Under the pieces are notes generated by a model, which ran no database searches, had not been told where the DNA came from, and saw only the letters and a list, made by a program, of their open reading frames with translations. A stretch of DNA of 64,000 nucleotides from VXMF01 sp965206775 (GTDB lineage Bacteria > Acidobacteriota > Terriglobia > Bryobacterales > UBA6623): contig CBDBKU010000002.1 of the NCBI GenBank assembly GCA_965206775.1, positions 2,170,001 to 2,234,000 on the forward strand, in the 5' to 3' direction. Positions 1 to 8,604 of this stretch are shown one piece after another; the stretch's first letter is position 1, and each line of letters opens with the position of its first letter. A program made the position numbers and the translations under genes.

Positions 1-791
1 GGGAAGACACGGGCGCTTTCATCGAGGGCGGTTTCGCCGGAATCGCTACCGCCGCGGGCCGAATCGCCCAGTTCGGAGTCCGGGTTCTGGATCCCGATGC
101 AGCGGCGCTGGCTCAAATCGAACTTGCGTCGCTGCGATCGACTCGCTGGCGGGGGTTGCGCGAGGCCGACATGCGCCGGTTTTCGCTGACGGTGCTCCTC
201 GGGTGCGAATGGATCGTCGAAGCGGCATCCGAGGAGTCCTTGCGGTCCGGATTGCTCGGAGCCGTGGCCGGAGTCCTGTACGCCAGCCGCAGCCGCCGGG
301 TGCTATCGTCGCTTGACGAGCGGAACTGGCCGGCTGTGCGGGGATCGTTCTCGCTGTCCGATCTCTATCGCCTGGGCCGGGCCCGGCTCTCCGCCCCTTC
401 CGACGCGTTCCCGGAATCCCCGGTTGCCAGGGCCGTTGCAGCGTTGCCGGCAGATGCCGGGTCCTGGGACGGGCTGGACCTGATGGGGTCGATACGGCCC
501 AAGACCTTCGGCTATTCCCGGCCGCGCATGTGGGAGGATGCCCCGTACGAAGAATACGAGCGCTACCTTTCGGATGTCATGATCGCGGAACGGACAGCGG
601 AACTGAAGCTGTACCTGGTCCAGGCGGCCGACAGCCTCGGCGTGCCCGTCGAGACGCTGGCCAGGGTTGCGGAACCTGCGGCGAAGCGCGTTCTCTCGGA
701 GGTGCAGATGGGCGATCTGTGGGACTGGCGCTCCGTGCTGAGAACCTTTGCCGAGCGGACCCGCCCCGCCCTGCAGGAGGTGCTGCCGTGA
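1..791 (+). CDS. ORF A, copy 1 (5' end outside window)
   Basis: This is the 3' part of a gene that begins before the window: the frame is open from base 3 and ends in TGA at 789-791. The same protein recurs at 3876-5030 and 9870-11162; compared with the third copy, about 168 N-terminal residues are missing. I recognise no family, catalytic motif, signal peptide or membrane segment. The visible part is charged, probably helical and soluble, and contains the marker segment MWEDAPYEEYERYLSD. The stop overlaps the ATG of the VWFA gene (TGATG), and an AGGAGG at 775-780 lies in its last codons. The two genes are therefore translationally coupled and probably act together; the function is unknown. 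Confidence 0.75.
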   Translation, partial: EDTGAFIEGGFAGIATAAGRIAQFGVRVLDPDAAALAQIELASLRSTRWRGLREADMRRFSLTVLLGCEWIVEAASEESLRSGLLGAVAGVLYASRSRRVLSSLDERNWPAVRGSFSLSDLYRLGRARLSAPSDAFPESPVARAVAALPADAGSWDGLDLMGSIRPKTFGYSRPRMWEDAPYEEYERYLSDVMIAERTAELKLYLVQAADSLGVPVETLARVAEPAAKRVLSEVQMGDLWDWRSVLRTFAERTRPALQEVLP

Positions 792-1717
792 TGACCCGAG
801 CTGCCGCCCTGCCCCTGGCTATCTCGCTCTCACTCGTGCCCGGCGTCGGTTCGAGTCGCGCGTTCGCGCAGGATCCGAATGCCGGTGTCCAATGGCCGGA
901 TGCATCCGAGGATGCGATCTTCACCGCCGTGGCGAGGCTGGTCGAGGTCCACGTGAGCGTGGCGGACGGGAAGAGGCGCTACGTCTCCGGACTGACTCGT
1001 GACAGGTTTCGCGTGCTCGACAACGGCGAGCAGCAGGAGATTTCGGTCTTTGAAGCCGACGAATCCGGATTCTCATGCGCGATCCTGCTCGACACGACTG
1101 GCAGCATGAAGCGGGCTCTTCCCACGGTGAAGCGAGCGATCCTGGAATTCATCGACGGTCTCCGGCCGAACGACTCGGTTGCCGTCTACGCTTTCAGCAC
1201 GCAGCTGGAGCTGCTCCAGCCGTTCACGCTGGACAAGAACGAAGCGAAACGAGCTGTTCTGAAGACGCGAGCGGACGGTGCCACGGCGCTGTTCGATTCC
1301 GTGTATCGCGTCACGAAGGATCTTGGTGGGGTCGAGGGCAAGAAGGCGCTCCTGGTGTTTACCGACGGCGACGACAATTCCAGCGTGCTCAACGCCCGAT
1401 CAGCGATCCGGCAGGCTCGAGCCGTCGGGGCGCCGGTATTCGCGGCGGCACAAGGGCAAGCTCTCGAGAACCGCGACCTAGTCAAGCAGATCCACGAGCT
1501 GTCCCGATCCACTGGAGGCCTGGCATTCGAGGTGAAGAAGAGCAGCCAGGCGCAGAGGATCTTCTTCGAGATTTCCAGAGCGCTGAAGCATGGCTACCTG
1601 CTGGCATTTCGCCCGCCTCAGGCAACGAGCGACGAATGGCGAGACATCGAGGTGGCTGTGTCTGGAGTCAGGAGACCGCAGATCCGCGCGAAGAGCGGCT
1701 ACTTCGCCGTTCCGTAG
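791..1717 (+). CDS. secreted VWFA-domain protein, copy 1
   Basis: The protein has 308 aa. Residues 1-26 form a signal peptide ending AFA before QD, so it should be exported. Residues about 45-90 hold a beta-rich segment (VEVHVSVADG, RDRFRVLDNGE) typical of the VWFA-related acidobacterial family (TIGR03436 type). A von Willebrand A domain follows. Its metal site is visible as D101-T-T-G-S105, T165 and the FTDGDD strand at 190-195; the second residue of the usual DxSxS is Thr here. Such domains bind divalent metal and protein partners and are not enzymes. The start is set by AGGAGG at 775-780 and by overlap with the ORF A stop. Cys96 is present here and in copy 2 but is Gly in copy 3. Confidence 0.88.
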   Translation: MTRAAALPLAISLSLVPGVGSSRAFAQDPNAGVQWPDASEDAIFTAVARLVEVHVSVADGKRRYVSGLTRDRFRVLDNGEQQEISVFEADESGFSCAILLDTTGSMKRALPTVKRAILEFIDGLRPNDSVAVYAFSTQLELLQPFTLDKNEAKRAVLKTRADGATALFDSVYRVTKDLGGVEGKKALLVFTDGDDNSSVLNARSAIRQARAVGAPVFAAAQGQALENRDLVKQIHELSRSTGGLAFEVKKSSQAQRIFFEISRALKHGYLLAFRPPQATSDEWRDIEVAVSGVRRPQIRAKSGYFAVP

Positions 1718-1995
1718 GGCAGTGCTCCTGGAGCCCGCGGGCTGCACGGCCGGGAGGGAGGCTCCAGAGCGAGCCAGTCGCGCATGGTCCTGGCTGCGAT
1801 GCATGCGCGTCGGGCCTTCTCCTGCCTCGCGGTCCGGCGTGCGGGGTTCCCGTCGCAGGGACTGGAAGGTCGCGATAGCGCGGATCCGGCACTGGGCCAG
1901 ATCGCGCGGGTGTCGGGTTCGGATGTCCTGCAGGGGGATTTCAAGGGGCGATCTCGGTTGTACGGCTTGCTGTCCCGAAGCCAGGAGGCTGCGGG
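1718..1995 (+). repeat. shared 3' flank of cassette 1
   Basis: The sequence after the VWFA stop is recognisably shared by all three cassettes (1718-1995, 5954-6232, 12086-12265), starting GGGCAGTGCTCC. It diverges faster than the genes and has no convincing reading frame. Its distal part (about 1896-1990) also resembles 29627-29815, in a patch of IS1380 and IS1634 debris. It is probably decayed insertion-sequence DNA carried along when the cassette was copied. Confidence 0.6.
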
Positions 1996-2528
1996 CGCGG
2001 GCCGGCCGGAATGCCCGCCGGATTCCGATCGCGCAGGGAGTCGAGCGGGGCTGGCGGAGAAGGCGGCTGCGCCTCGGCGACGGCGCTCAGCCGGACCGGC
2101 ACCGCAGGCGGGCCAAGATGAATGCGCGATCAAGCAGACAGGCGGAACCGGCCTCGCCACTTCCCTACCAGCACATGCAGACGGTTCCGCTCTCGGTCGG
2201 CGCTGCGGAAAATCACGAGCAGCATGACATCGTTGAATCGGCTCCGCAGCACGGCATCGATGCGCTCGTTCGGGGCGGGTTCCGGCGTCGGGGAAATCGA
2301 GACGCTCGTCTCATGTCCGGTCGCGCTGCAGCATCTCGCTGGTGAAATTGCGCTGCCGGTCCCTCAAGCTCTCACCGAAGCGGGTGCGAGAACATGTCCT
2401 GCCGGTCCCTCCGCGAGGACGTGCTGGACCGGGCAGCGATCGCGCGAGACTTGCAGGGCACTGACTGATCTGGCGCATCGGAGCAGCCGATGGCGGTGAC
2501 GGCAGCCACATATAGTCGACTGGTGGGT
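1996..2528. other. gap with no recognisable gene
   Basis: No reading frame here has protein-like composition or resembles a known family. It separates the flank of cassette 1 from the convergent TumE/TumA pair and is probably degraded DNA. Confidence 0.4.
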
Positions 2529-2909
2529 TCAAGCAGCTGGGCGCGGCGGAGCGGTCAGCGACACGTCCAGCCTCACCTGGTTGTAGGGGACCCGCGGCAC
2601 CAGCGTGCCGCGCCGTCCCTGCTCCAGTTCCACGAGGCCGTAGCGCGACATTGTCTTCAGGGTCCGTGACAAATTCGACGTGCTGCGCCCTGCGAGCGCC
2701 GCCAGCTCGGTGAGCGAGTCCGGATGCTCACGGGCAATCAGCGCCAGAAGCTCTCGATTGCGTTGCGAGAGCACTTTCGCAAAGCTCTCGATGGACGTGA
2801 ACCAGACCGTCGGCTCGCCCGTGGCAGGCTTGTGCTTCCCGCGGGCAATCGCCATGGTGCGCGCCTTCATCCGATCGTAGCCGGCGATTCCGATCTGCAA
2901 TGTCTTCAT
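2529..2909 (-). CDS. tumA: TumA-type antitoxin, winged-helix regulator
   Basis: The protein has 126 aa. Residues about 45-110 form a winged helix-turn-helix (LTELAALAGRSTSNLSRTLK, then a wing with RYGLVELEQGRRG). This matches the HVO_A0114 family of DNA-binding proteins that pair with DUF6516 toxins in TumE/TumA modules. The ATG overlaps the TGA of the upstream toxin gene (ATGA) and is preceded by GGGGAG. Toxin-first order with overlapping genes fits a translationally coupled TA operon. It probably represses the operon through the palindrome at 3285-3303. The pair name rests on family resemblance; the antitoxin role is inferred. Confidence 0.75.
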   Translation of the reverse strand: MKTLQIGIAGYDRMKARTMAIARGKHKPATGEPTVWFTSIESFAKVLSQRNRELLALIAREHPDSLTELAALAGRSTSNLSRTLKTMSRYGLVELEQGRRGTLVPRVPYNQVRLDVSLTAPPRPAA

Positions 2910-3274
2910 GGGATCGCTCCCCTTTCCTTCAAAACCGCGTCCACTTCCTTCCAGAAATCCTCAAGCAGCGTGGACGCATCCTTGTACTCATAGGGCCGGA
3001 TCGTCCGCATCCGGTGCCGATGGTCGCGCTCCCCGCGTCGCCGCGTACCCGGGCCTCGCCTTTCCCTCACCGGGTGCGCATTGTCGAAACCGACCAGCCT
3101 AGTGCCATCCGGGGCGTGCAGCGTGAGCGAATAGCTCAGCCGGTGCGGCCGTTCCGCAGTCACCTCGGTTCGCAGCACAACGAACTTCACCCAGTGTCCG
3201 ATCTCGTCTATAAACAGCGTCTGGCCGTGGAGGTCGAGTAGAGTGTCAAGCCCGGGATCACGGTCAGGCGCAGC
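2906..3274 (-). CDS. tumE: TumE-type toxin (DUF6516), start uncertain
   Basis: The frame encodes GLDTLLDLHG, then HWVKFVVLRTEV, RLSYSLTLHAPDGTR, GFDNAH, a basic stretch with DHRHRMR, PYEY and LLEDFWKEVD. These are in the order seen in TumE/DUF6516 toxins of about 110 aa. It is the first gene of the pair with TumA. No ATG, GTG or TTG exists in frame between the palindrome at 3285-3303 and the conserved N-terminus. An ATG at 3284 is in another frame and hits a stop after six codons. The frame continues upstream through the palindrome to an ATG at 3388, which looks non-native. A one-base indel near the start, or a rare start codon, is likely. Confidence 0.7.
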   Translation of the reverse strand, partial: AAPDRDPGLDTLLDLHGQTLFIDEIGHWVKFVVLRTEVTAERPHRLSYSLTLHAPDGTRLVGFDNAHPVRERRGPGTRRRGERDHRHRMRTIRPYEYKDASTLLEDFWKEVDAVLKERGAIP

Positions 3275-3284
3275 ACTGAAACAT

Positions 3285-3303
3285 GTTATCAGTTTCTGAT
3301 AAC
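3285..3303. promoter_or_regulatory. perfect palindrome upstream of tumE
   Basis: GTTATCAGTTTCTGATAAC is a perfect inverted repeat, GTTATCAG with a three-base centre. It lies directly in front of the toxin frame. This is the position and shape expected of an autoregulatory operator bound by a dimeric antitoxin such as TumA; binding is inferred. Confidence 0.6.
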
Positions 3304-3456
3304 AAAACAAAGGCAGACACCAGGCGTTCCGGTCTCGGCGCCAGTCGGGGAACATGGCGCCACAGCCTTGCCGACGTCCCTCTCCCACCAGAACCTTGCG
3401 CCACTTTGAACCGCTCCATACGCTTCCTATCTCCCACGATCCCCGAGGAACCCCCT

Positions 3457-3729
3457 ATGTCAGAAGTCTTTGCGATGGACGCCGGCATACCCTACGCCTT
3501 CGCACCCTCGCCCGATTCCATCAAAGGAGCACCGCACCGCATTCATATGGTCTTCAATGGCCCAGACGGCCGGTGCTGGTCGACCGATACCAATCTGATG
3601 GCGGTCACACAGGAGTGCGATCGAGATCTGCGATGGACAGATTCTGCAATGGACTCTTCCTCCGCCACGGAAGTTCACCGCGTCAGGATTCGGTTGCTGA
3701 CCTGTAGTTCCGATCTCATTTGTGGGTAG
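3457..3729 (+). CDS. small hypothetical protein
   Basis: A 90-aa frame starting at ATG 3457 (MSEVFAMDAGIPYAFAP). The middle (HRIHMVFNGPDGRCWS) has reasonable composition, but I recognise no family and see no good ribosome-binding site. It lies between TumE and cassette 2 and could be a fragment. Confidence 0.25.
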   Translation: MSEVFAMDAGIPYAFAPSPDSIKGAPHRIHMVFNGPDGRCWSTDTNLMAVTQECDRDLRWTDSAMDSSSATEVHRVRIRLLTCSSDLICG

Positions 3730-3955
3730 CTTGGCGGATTGGGGGGCGGGCGCTGTTTGGCGTCGTCAGCCGACGCCCGGTTCCGGCGACGCAGCGCCGC
3801 ATCCCGTTTGTTGCACTGCAAGGGCGTCGGGCCGCTGACTAGCTGGCGTCCCAGCTCGGCGAAGGCCCGGGGCAATTGGTCGAGCGTGCCGCACACGATC
3901 CGCACGTAGTCCGGATGCTGCAGGTTCGCTGCCAGGGCGGCCTGGGGTGGCGGAT
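3675..3955 (-). pseudogene. 3' fragment of an unknown minus-strand gene
   Basis: The minus-strand frame reads AANLQHPDYVRIVCGTLDQL and then PRAFAELGRQLVSG, followed by a basic tail. This is protein-like, unlike the frame farther upstream, which is antisense to ORF A copy 2. The apparent loss of its start coincides with the point (about 3960) where cassette homology begins. Copy 2 therefore appears to have landed in or replaced the 5' part of this gene. Family unknown. Confidence 0.35.
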
Positions 3956-5030
3956 CGCCAGCTTCGGAACTCTGGGGCTGCAGCAGGCGAAACGCCGTTT
4001 CGAGCGTGCCGCGAACAGGCGCAAGCCCCGCCTTCCCGAACTCGACCGGCTCTCCAGGAACATGCGGGCCGAGCTGCTGCCGCATGTGGCTGCGGCGCTC
4101 ATGGGAACGGTCTACGCGTACTATCTCCGCCCCGAGGACCTTCCGGTCGCCGAGGATCCCCTGTTCCTGCGCAAGCACGAGTTCTTCGATCTGGAGCGCC
4201 CGTTTCTCGAGAACTTCTTCGGCGTGACGCAATTGAAAGGGATCGGGGAAGACACGGGCGCTTTCATCGATGGCGGTTTCGCCGGAATCGCTACGGCTGC
4301 GGGCCGAACCGCCCAGTTCGGAGTCCGGATTCTGGATCCCGATGCAGCAGCAGTGGCTCAAATCGAACTGGCTTCGCTGCGATCGACACGCTGGCGGGGG
4401 TTGCGCGAGGCCGACATGCGCCGGTTTTCGCTGACGGTACTCCTCGGGCGCGAATGGATCGTCGAAGCGGCATCCGAGGAGTCCTTGCGGTCCGGATTGC
4501 TGGGAGCCGTGGCCGGAGTCCTGTCCGCCAGCCGCACCCGCCGGGTGCTATCGTCGCTTGACGAGCGGAACTGGCCCGCTGTGTGGGGATCGTTCTCGCT
4601 GTCCGATCTCTATCGCCTGGGCCGGGCCCGGCTTTCCGCCCGTTCCGACGTGTTCCGAGAATCCCCGGTTGCCAGGGCCCTTGCAGCGTTGCCGGCAGAT
4701 GCCGGGTCCTGGGACGTGATGGGGTCGATACGGTCCAAGACCTTCGGCTATTCCCGGCCGCGCATGTGGGAGGATGCCCCGTACGAAGAATACGAGCGCT
4801 ACCTTTCGGACACCATGATCGCGGAACGAACGGCGGAACTGAAGCTGTACCTAGTCCAGGCGGCCGACGGCCTCGGCGTGCCCGTCGAGACCCTGGCCAG
4901 GGTCGCGGAACCTGCGGCGAAGCGCGTTCTGTCGGAGGTGCAGATGGGCGATCTGTGGGACTGGCGCTCCGTGCTGAGGACCTTTGCCGAGCGGACCCGC
5001 CCCGCCCTGCAGGAGGCGCTGCTGCGATGA
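3876..5030 (+). CDS. ORF A, copy 2 (chimeric N-terminus)
   Basis: The frame gives 384 aa. Homology to copy 3 begins near residue 30 (FGTLGLQQAKRR, about base 3963). The first 29 residues come from sequence antisense to another frame, so the native N-terminus is missing and the start at 3876 is only the first available one. From there it matches copies 1 and 3 closely to the C-terminus. A three-residue loss is visible: SWDVMGS here against SWDGLDLMGS in the others. TGA at 5028-5030 overlaps the downstream VWFA ATG (ATGA), with AGGAGG at 5011-5016. Function unknown; the fixed pairing with the VWFA protein is the best clue. Confidence 0.65.
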   Translation: MVERAAHDPHVVRMLQVRCQGGLGWRIASFGTLGLQQAKRRFERAANRRKPRLPELDRLSRNMRAELLPHVAAALMGTVYAYYLRPEDLPVAEDPLFLRKHEFFDLERPFLENFFGVTQLKGIGEDTGAFIDGGFAGIATAAGRTAQFGVRILDPDAAAVAQIELASLRSTRWRGLREADMRRFSLTVLLGREWIVEAASEESLRSGLLGAVAGVLSASRTRRVLSSLDERNWPAVWGSFSLSDLYRLGRARLSARSDVFRESPVARALAALPADAGSWDVMGSIRSKTFGYSRPRMWEDAPYEEYERYLSDTMIAERTAELKLYLVQAADGLGVPVETLARVAEPAAKRVLSEVQMGDLWDWRSVLRTFAERTRPALQEALLR

Positions 5031-5953
5031 CCCGAGCTGCCGCCCTGCCCCTGGCCATCTCGCTCGCCCTCGGGCCCGGCGCCGGTTCGAGCCGCGCATT
5101 CGCGCAGGATCCGAATGCCGGTGTCCAATTGCCGGATGCATCCGAGGATGCGATCTTCACCGCCGTAGCGAGGCTGGTCGAGGTCCACGTGAGCGTGGCG
5201 GACGGGAAGAGGCGCTACGTCTCCGGACTGACTCGTGACAGGTTTCGCGTGCTCGACAACGGCGAGCAGCAGGAGATTTCGGTCTTTGAAGCCGACGAAT
5301 CCGGATTCTCGTGCGCGATCCTGCTCGACACCACCGGCAGCATGAAGCGGGAGCTTCCCACGGTGAAGCGAGCGATCCTGGAATTCATCGACGATCTCCG
5401 ATCGAACGACTCGGTTGCCGTGTACGCTTTCAGCACGCAGCTGGAGCAGCTCCAGCCGTTCATGCTGGACAAGAACGAAGCGAAACGAGTTGTTCTGAAG
5501 ACGCGCGCGGACGGTGCCACGGCGCTGTTGGATTCCGTGTATCGCGTCACGAAGGATCTCGCCGGTGTCGAGGGCAAGAAGACGCTCTTGGTCTTTACCG
5601 ACGGCGACGACAATTCCAGCGTGCTCAACGCCCGATCAGCGATCCGGCAGGCTCGAGCCGTCGGGGCGCCGGTATTCGCGGCGGCACAAGGGCAAGCTCT
5701 CGAGAACCGCGACCTAGTCAAGCAAATCCACGAGCTGTCCCGATCCACGGGAGGCCTGGCATTCGAGGTGAAGAAGAGCAGCCAGGCGCAGAGGATCTTC
5801 TTCGAGATTCCCAGAGCGCTGAAGCATGGCTATCTGCTGGCATTTCGCCCGCCTCAGGCGACGAGCGACGAATGGCGAGACATCGAAGTGGCTGTGTCGG
5901 GAGTCAGGAGACCGCAGATCCGCGCGAAGAGCGGCTACTTCGCCGTTCCGTAG
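5027..5953 (+). CDS. secreted VWFA-domain protein, copy 2
   Basis: The protein has 308 aa and is nearly identical to the copies at 791-1717 and 11159-12085. It has a signal peptide ending AFA before QD, a VWA metal site DTTGS at 101-105, the FTDGDD strand at 190-195 and Cys96. Differences from copy 1 are scattered substitutions, such as LELLQPFTL becoming LEQLQPFML. No frameshift or stop is present, although neighbouring genes are decayed. The start is fixed by AGGAGG at 5011-5016 and the ATGA overlap with ORF A. Confidence 0.87.
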   Translation: MTRAAALPLAISLALGPGAGSSRAFAQDPNAGVQLPDASEDAIFTAVARLVEVHVSVADGKRRYVSGLTRDRFRVLDNGEQQEISVFEADESGFSCAILLDTTGSMKRELPTVKRAILEFIDDLRSNDSVAVYAFSTQLEQLQPFMLDKNEAKRVVLKTRADGATALLDSVYRVTKDLAGVEGKKTLLVFTDGDDNSSVLNARSAIRQARAVGAPVFAAAQGQALENRDLVKQIHELSRSTGGLAFEVKKSSQAQRIFFEIPRALKHGYLLAFRPPQATSDEWRDIEVAVSGVRRPQIRAKSGYFAVP

Positions 5954-6171
5954 GGCAGTGCTCCTGGGGCCCGGGCTGAACGGCCGGGAGGCTGCAGAGC
6001 GAGCCAGTCGAGCATGGTCCCGGCAGCGATGCGGGGGCGCCGGGCCTGCTCCTGCCTCGCGGTCCGGCGCGCGGTGTTCCCGCCGCAGGGACAGGAAGTT
6101 GGCGATAGCGCGGATGCGGCACGGCGGCGCATCGCCCCGGATGTCGGGTTCGAGGTCCTTCAGGGCTGATT

Positions 6172-6420
6172 CTACGGGGCGATCGCGGTGGTACGGCCTG
6201 CTGTCCCGACGCCAGGCGGCTGCCGGCGCGGCCCGGCAGGAATGCACTCCTCGGACAGTAGCGGCGCCAGCCGCCGCCGCAGGTGCCATTCCACGTAGTA
6301 CGCCAGCATGCATAGCAGCACGTGCCCGCGCACGTGGTCCTCGCTGTAGAAGAAGACTGGCCGGACTTGCAGTTGCGTGTGCTTGAGCGAGCGGAAATCC
6401 AGCTCCACTTGTGCCAGGCT
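6172..6420 (-). pseudogene. IS1634-family transposase C-terminal remnant
   Basis: The minus strand reads FRSLKHTQLQVRPVFFY, then VRGHVLLCMLAYYVEWHLRR, then LAPLL. This is the characteristic C-terminal end of IS1634-type DDE transposases. The rest of the transposase is absent; upstream the frame changes to unrelated sequence. It is inside the 1-kb segment repeated at 29789-30824. Confidence 0.7.
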
Positions 6421-6470
6421 CTTGTAGGCCTCAACGGTCCCTGCCCGGCCCAGAGAACAAGGCCTTCTCC

Positions 6471-6665
6471 TTCCGGACTTGCGTACGTCAAGTACCGCCT
6501 GCGGCCGGCCTGCGGCGCGATTCTCACGGAAACCCGCTGCGGCTGCACCGCAAGACCGGCATTCTCCGACATTCTCACGAAGCGATCGAACTGCGCAGCC
6601 ACTCCCGCATCGACGGCACGCTGACGAATTGCCTCGACGGTGAGCTCACGGGGCGGGGGAGGCGG
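6471..6665 (-). pseudogene. fragment of an unrecognised minus-strand protein
   Basis: The frame reads RELTVEAIRQRAVDAG, FDRFVRMSENAGLAVQP and RYLTYASPE. Composition and periodicity look like a real domain, faintly like small domains at the C-terminus of nuclease-type proteins. No active site can be named. It is fused to the IS1634 remnant by a junction near 6420 and is present again at 30070-30270. Confidence 0.3.
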
Positions 6666-7054
6666 CTCGGTCCGTTCCTTGATCGAAGAGCCTCGGGCCG
6701 CCATCCAACTCGAAGACCTCGAAGCTGACAACGCTGATCGGCTCGCCGAATCCGCCTAGGAAGTCCATCATGCGCTCCAACCGTTGCAGAACTGTCCCTT
6801 TCCTGATCCGTCGAGATCGGGAATCGCGAGGGTCGGTGCATCGACAGCGTCATTATGGCCGCAGTGCCGATCCTTGCTTGCCAAGGCAAGGTTCGCCTCG
6901 CGCGATTGGACCGTAGCGCCGGTCGACTGCGGGAAGCCGTGCTGCAAAGATGTCAATCAAGCCGACTCCGGACCAGGCTGCCGGGGTTCCGCATGCTCGA
7001 GCAATCGAGGTCCGCTGAAGCGACGCGCACCGATACACCGCTCTAGCGCAAGGC

Positions 7055-7071
7055 GTAGCGGAACATGCTAC
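7055..7071. promoter_or_regulatory. candidate HigA operator
   Basis: GTAGC and GCTAC form an inverted repeat with a 7-base spacer, ending 10 bases before the GTG of higB. A TACATT just downstream could be part of a -10 element. HigA antitoxins bind palindromes of this kind at their own promoter; the assignment is by position. Confidence 0.4.
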
Positions 7072-7081
7072 ATTGCAACTA

Positions 7082-7363
7082 GTGCCGATCAAGAGTTTCA
7101 GGCACAGCGGCTTGCGGAGATTCTTTCTGAGCGGCAACGCCCAGCGGCTGCATCCGGAGCACGTGGCGCGAATCGCCGATATCCTTGTTCGGCTCAACGA
7201 CGCCGACCCGCTGGCTGCGCTAGCATTGCCAGCATACCGGTTGCAACCGCTGACGGGGAATCGCAAGGGCTCTTGGTCGGTGCGCGTTTCCGCGAACTGG
7301 CGCATTGTGTTCCAGCTAGAAGACGGCAACGCGAAGGGCGTAGACTTGACGGACTACCACTAG
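7082..7363 (+). CDS. higB: HigB/RelE-type toxin
   Basis: The protein has 93 aa and starts IKSFRHSGLRRFFLSG, then LRLNDADPLAALALPAYRLQ is approximated by RLNDADPLAALALPAY, followed by GNRKGSWSVRVSANWRIVFQ and DLTDYH. This is the HigB branch of RelE-fold ribosome-dependent mRNA interferases. The frame is open from a TTG at 7073, but GTG at 7082 gives the usual N-terminus. It lies 8 bases upstream of higA in toxin-first order, as in other higBA operons. No internal defect is seen. A truncated second copy lies at 30686-30824. Confidence 0.88.
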   Translation: MPIKSFRHSGLRRFFLSGNAQRLHPEHVARIADILVRLNDADPLAALALPAYRLQPLTGNRKGSWSVRVSANWRIVFQLEDGNAKGVDLTDYH

Positions 7364-7371
7364 GGGGAGTC

Positions 7372-7695
7372 ATGAGCGACGACAACGGAACGATGGATTA
7401 CGACGCTTGGTTGCTTCGCAACCCGCCGCATCCCGGCCATGCCATTCTCGACGGCTGCCTGAACGGCATGGGCGTAGGTGAGGCGGCCCGCATGCTCGGA
7501 GTCTCGCGAGCGACGCTTTCGCGCGTGCTGAACGGAAGTGCGGGTATCTCCGTTGCGCTCGCCTTGAAGCTTGAGGCGCAAGGCTGGTCGAAAGCGGACG
7601 TATGGGTCCGCTTGCAGGGTGCCTACGACCTAGCCCGAGCGCGCAACCGCACAGAGCAATGGCCGGTCGAGGACCAAGCGCGTGTATCCGCATGA
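7372..7695 (+). CDS. higA: HigA-type antitoxin, XRE helix-turn-helix
   Basis: The protein has 107 aa. It has the HigA signature HPGHAILDGCLNGMGVGEAA, then ARMLGVSRATLSRVLNGSAG, the recognition helix of an XRE domain, then LALKLEAQGWSKADVWVRLQ. It should neutralise HigB and repress the operon at the palindrome 7055-7071. The ATG at 7372 is chosen because GGGGGAG precedes it and it follows higB by 8 bases. The same frame is open far upstream, but that part is not protein-like. Intact. Confidence 0.88.
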   Translation: MSDDNGTMDYDAWLLRNPPHPGHAILDGCLNGMGVGEAARMLGVSRATLSRVLNGSAGISVALALKLEAQGWSKADVWVRLQGAYDLARARNRTEQWPVEDQARVSA

Positions 7696-7854
7696 GCGCG
7701 GAACTGGCTGGGCCGAAAAACCATAACTTTCGCTACGAATAGAACCCGGCACACACGGTGCAAGGGCACGGAGCGGATTTGGCGAGGGGATGCGGCCTGG
7801 CTTTTCGAATTGAGGGGGGTAAGTTGGGTCTAGCCAGTTGTGGATCATCGCGGT

Positions 7855-8190
7855 CTTGTGCGATGGACAACGTTGCGCTGGTGTCGGCCGACCTGCTGGA
7901 GCAGGTGAACCGGGTGATCGTGGCGGTGGGGCACGAGGTGGCTGGACGCCAGCCGGGCTTGAGCTTGGCCGGTCGCTCCGACTCGTTCGCAGCGGAAACG
8001 GACGTGAAGTACCCGACGGACGCGAGCCTGCTGCGGGACGCGGTGAGGTGTCTGATCAGGGTCGCGGCTGGGGCCTGCGAGGAGGTCGGCCTGAAGGACT
8101 GGCGCAAGCGGGTCGCGCTGCAGTTGCGGCTGAAGGAACGGTTCAACGCGGTGCGACAGACGCGTCGTGCGAACCCGGCGGCGGTGCGGC
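7855..8190 (+). pseudogene. ISNCY-family transposase fragment
   Basis: The frame reads LLEQVNRVIVAVGHEVAG, then ETDVKYPTDASLLRDAVRCL, then a basic stretch. It aligns with the middle of the ISNCY transposase at 36988-41735, crossing the point where that gene is interrupted. Both ends are missing. It has no insert at the equivalent of the recombinase target, so it shows the uninterrupted arrangement. Sequence differs enough to be a separate lineage. Confidence 0.7.
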
Positions 8191-8604
8191 CCTCTCCGGC
8201 GTTGTGCCTGCGCGGGTGCCCCGTGCGATCGACAGAACGGGTAATCGACTCCACGATTCCAAAGTCGCGCACGACCAGCCGCTCGCTCCCGACAACCGGC
8301 GCTCTTGCTAGAAGGCTGCTGACGTCTGCCTCGAGCCTGGCATGAATGGAATTTGCGGACATCGACAAATTCGGGCCTGCCTGAATGGCGAGTTCGTTCG
8401 CCTTGGTCCGGGGCACGGGACTCTATTCCACGGAGCCAAGTTCCAAGAGGTGCGCCACGTCCGTCGGCTGCGAATCGTACGCAGCAAAGAGGGCCGCTTA
8501 CCTTTCGATCGGCATCGCTTGCCGGCGGCTTGCGGGGAGCCGCCGAGCCCGCGCCTCGCCCGTCCGGACGGCCAAGAGCTGCGGCGATCCGCTGTGCCGA
8601 TCGT

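Larger units (their letters stand above)
6191..7220. repeat. 1.03-kb segment repeated at 29789-30824
   Basis: The two segments are nearly identical and in the same orientation. They differ by a 6-bp insertion in the second copy (near 30066) and a few substitutions. The repeat contains the IS1634 remnant, the unknown fragment, a spacer and the first half of higB. It stops abruptly inside higB: here the gene continues, in the other copy unrelated DNA follows. The complete gene shows this copy is the original at the right edge. Confidence 0.9.

Noticed and set aside
6784..7695. A 303-residue open frame ending with the HigA sequence
   Set aside because: Only the last 107 residues are protein-like and match HigA; the frame upstream overlaps higB and the remnant spacer, and ATG 7372 has its own ribosome-binding site.
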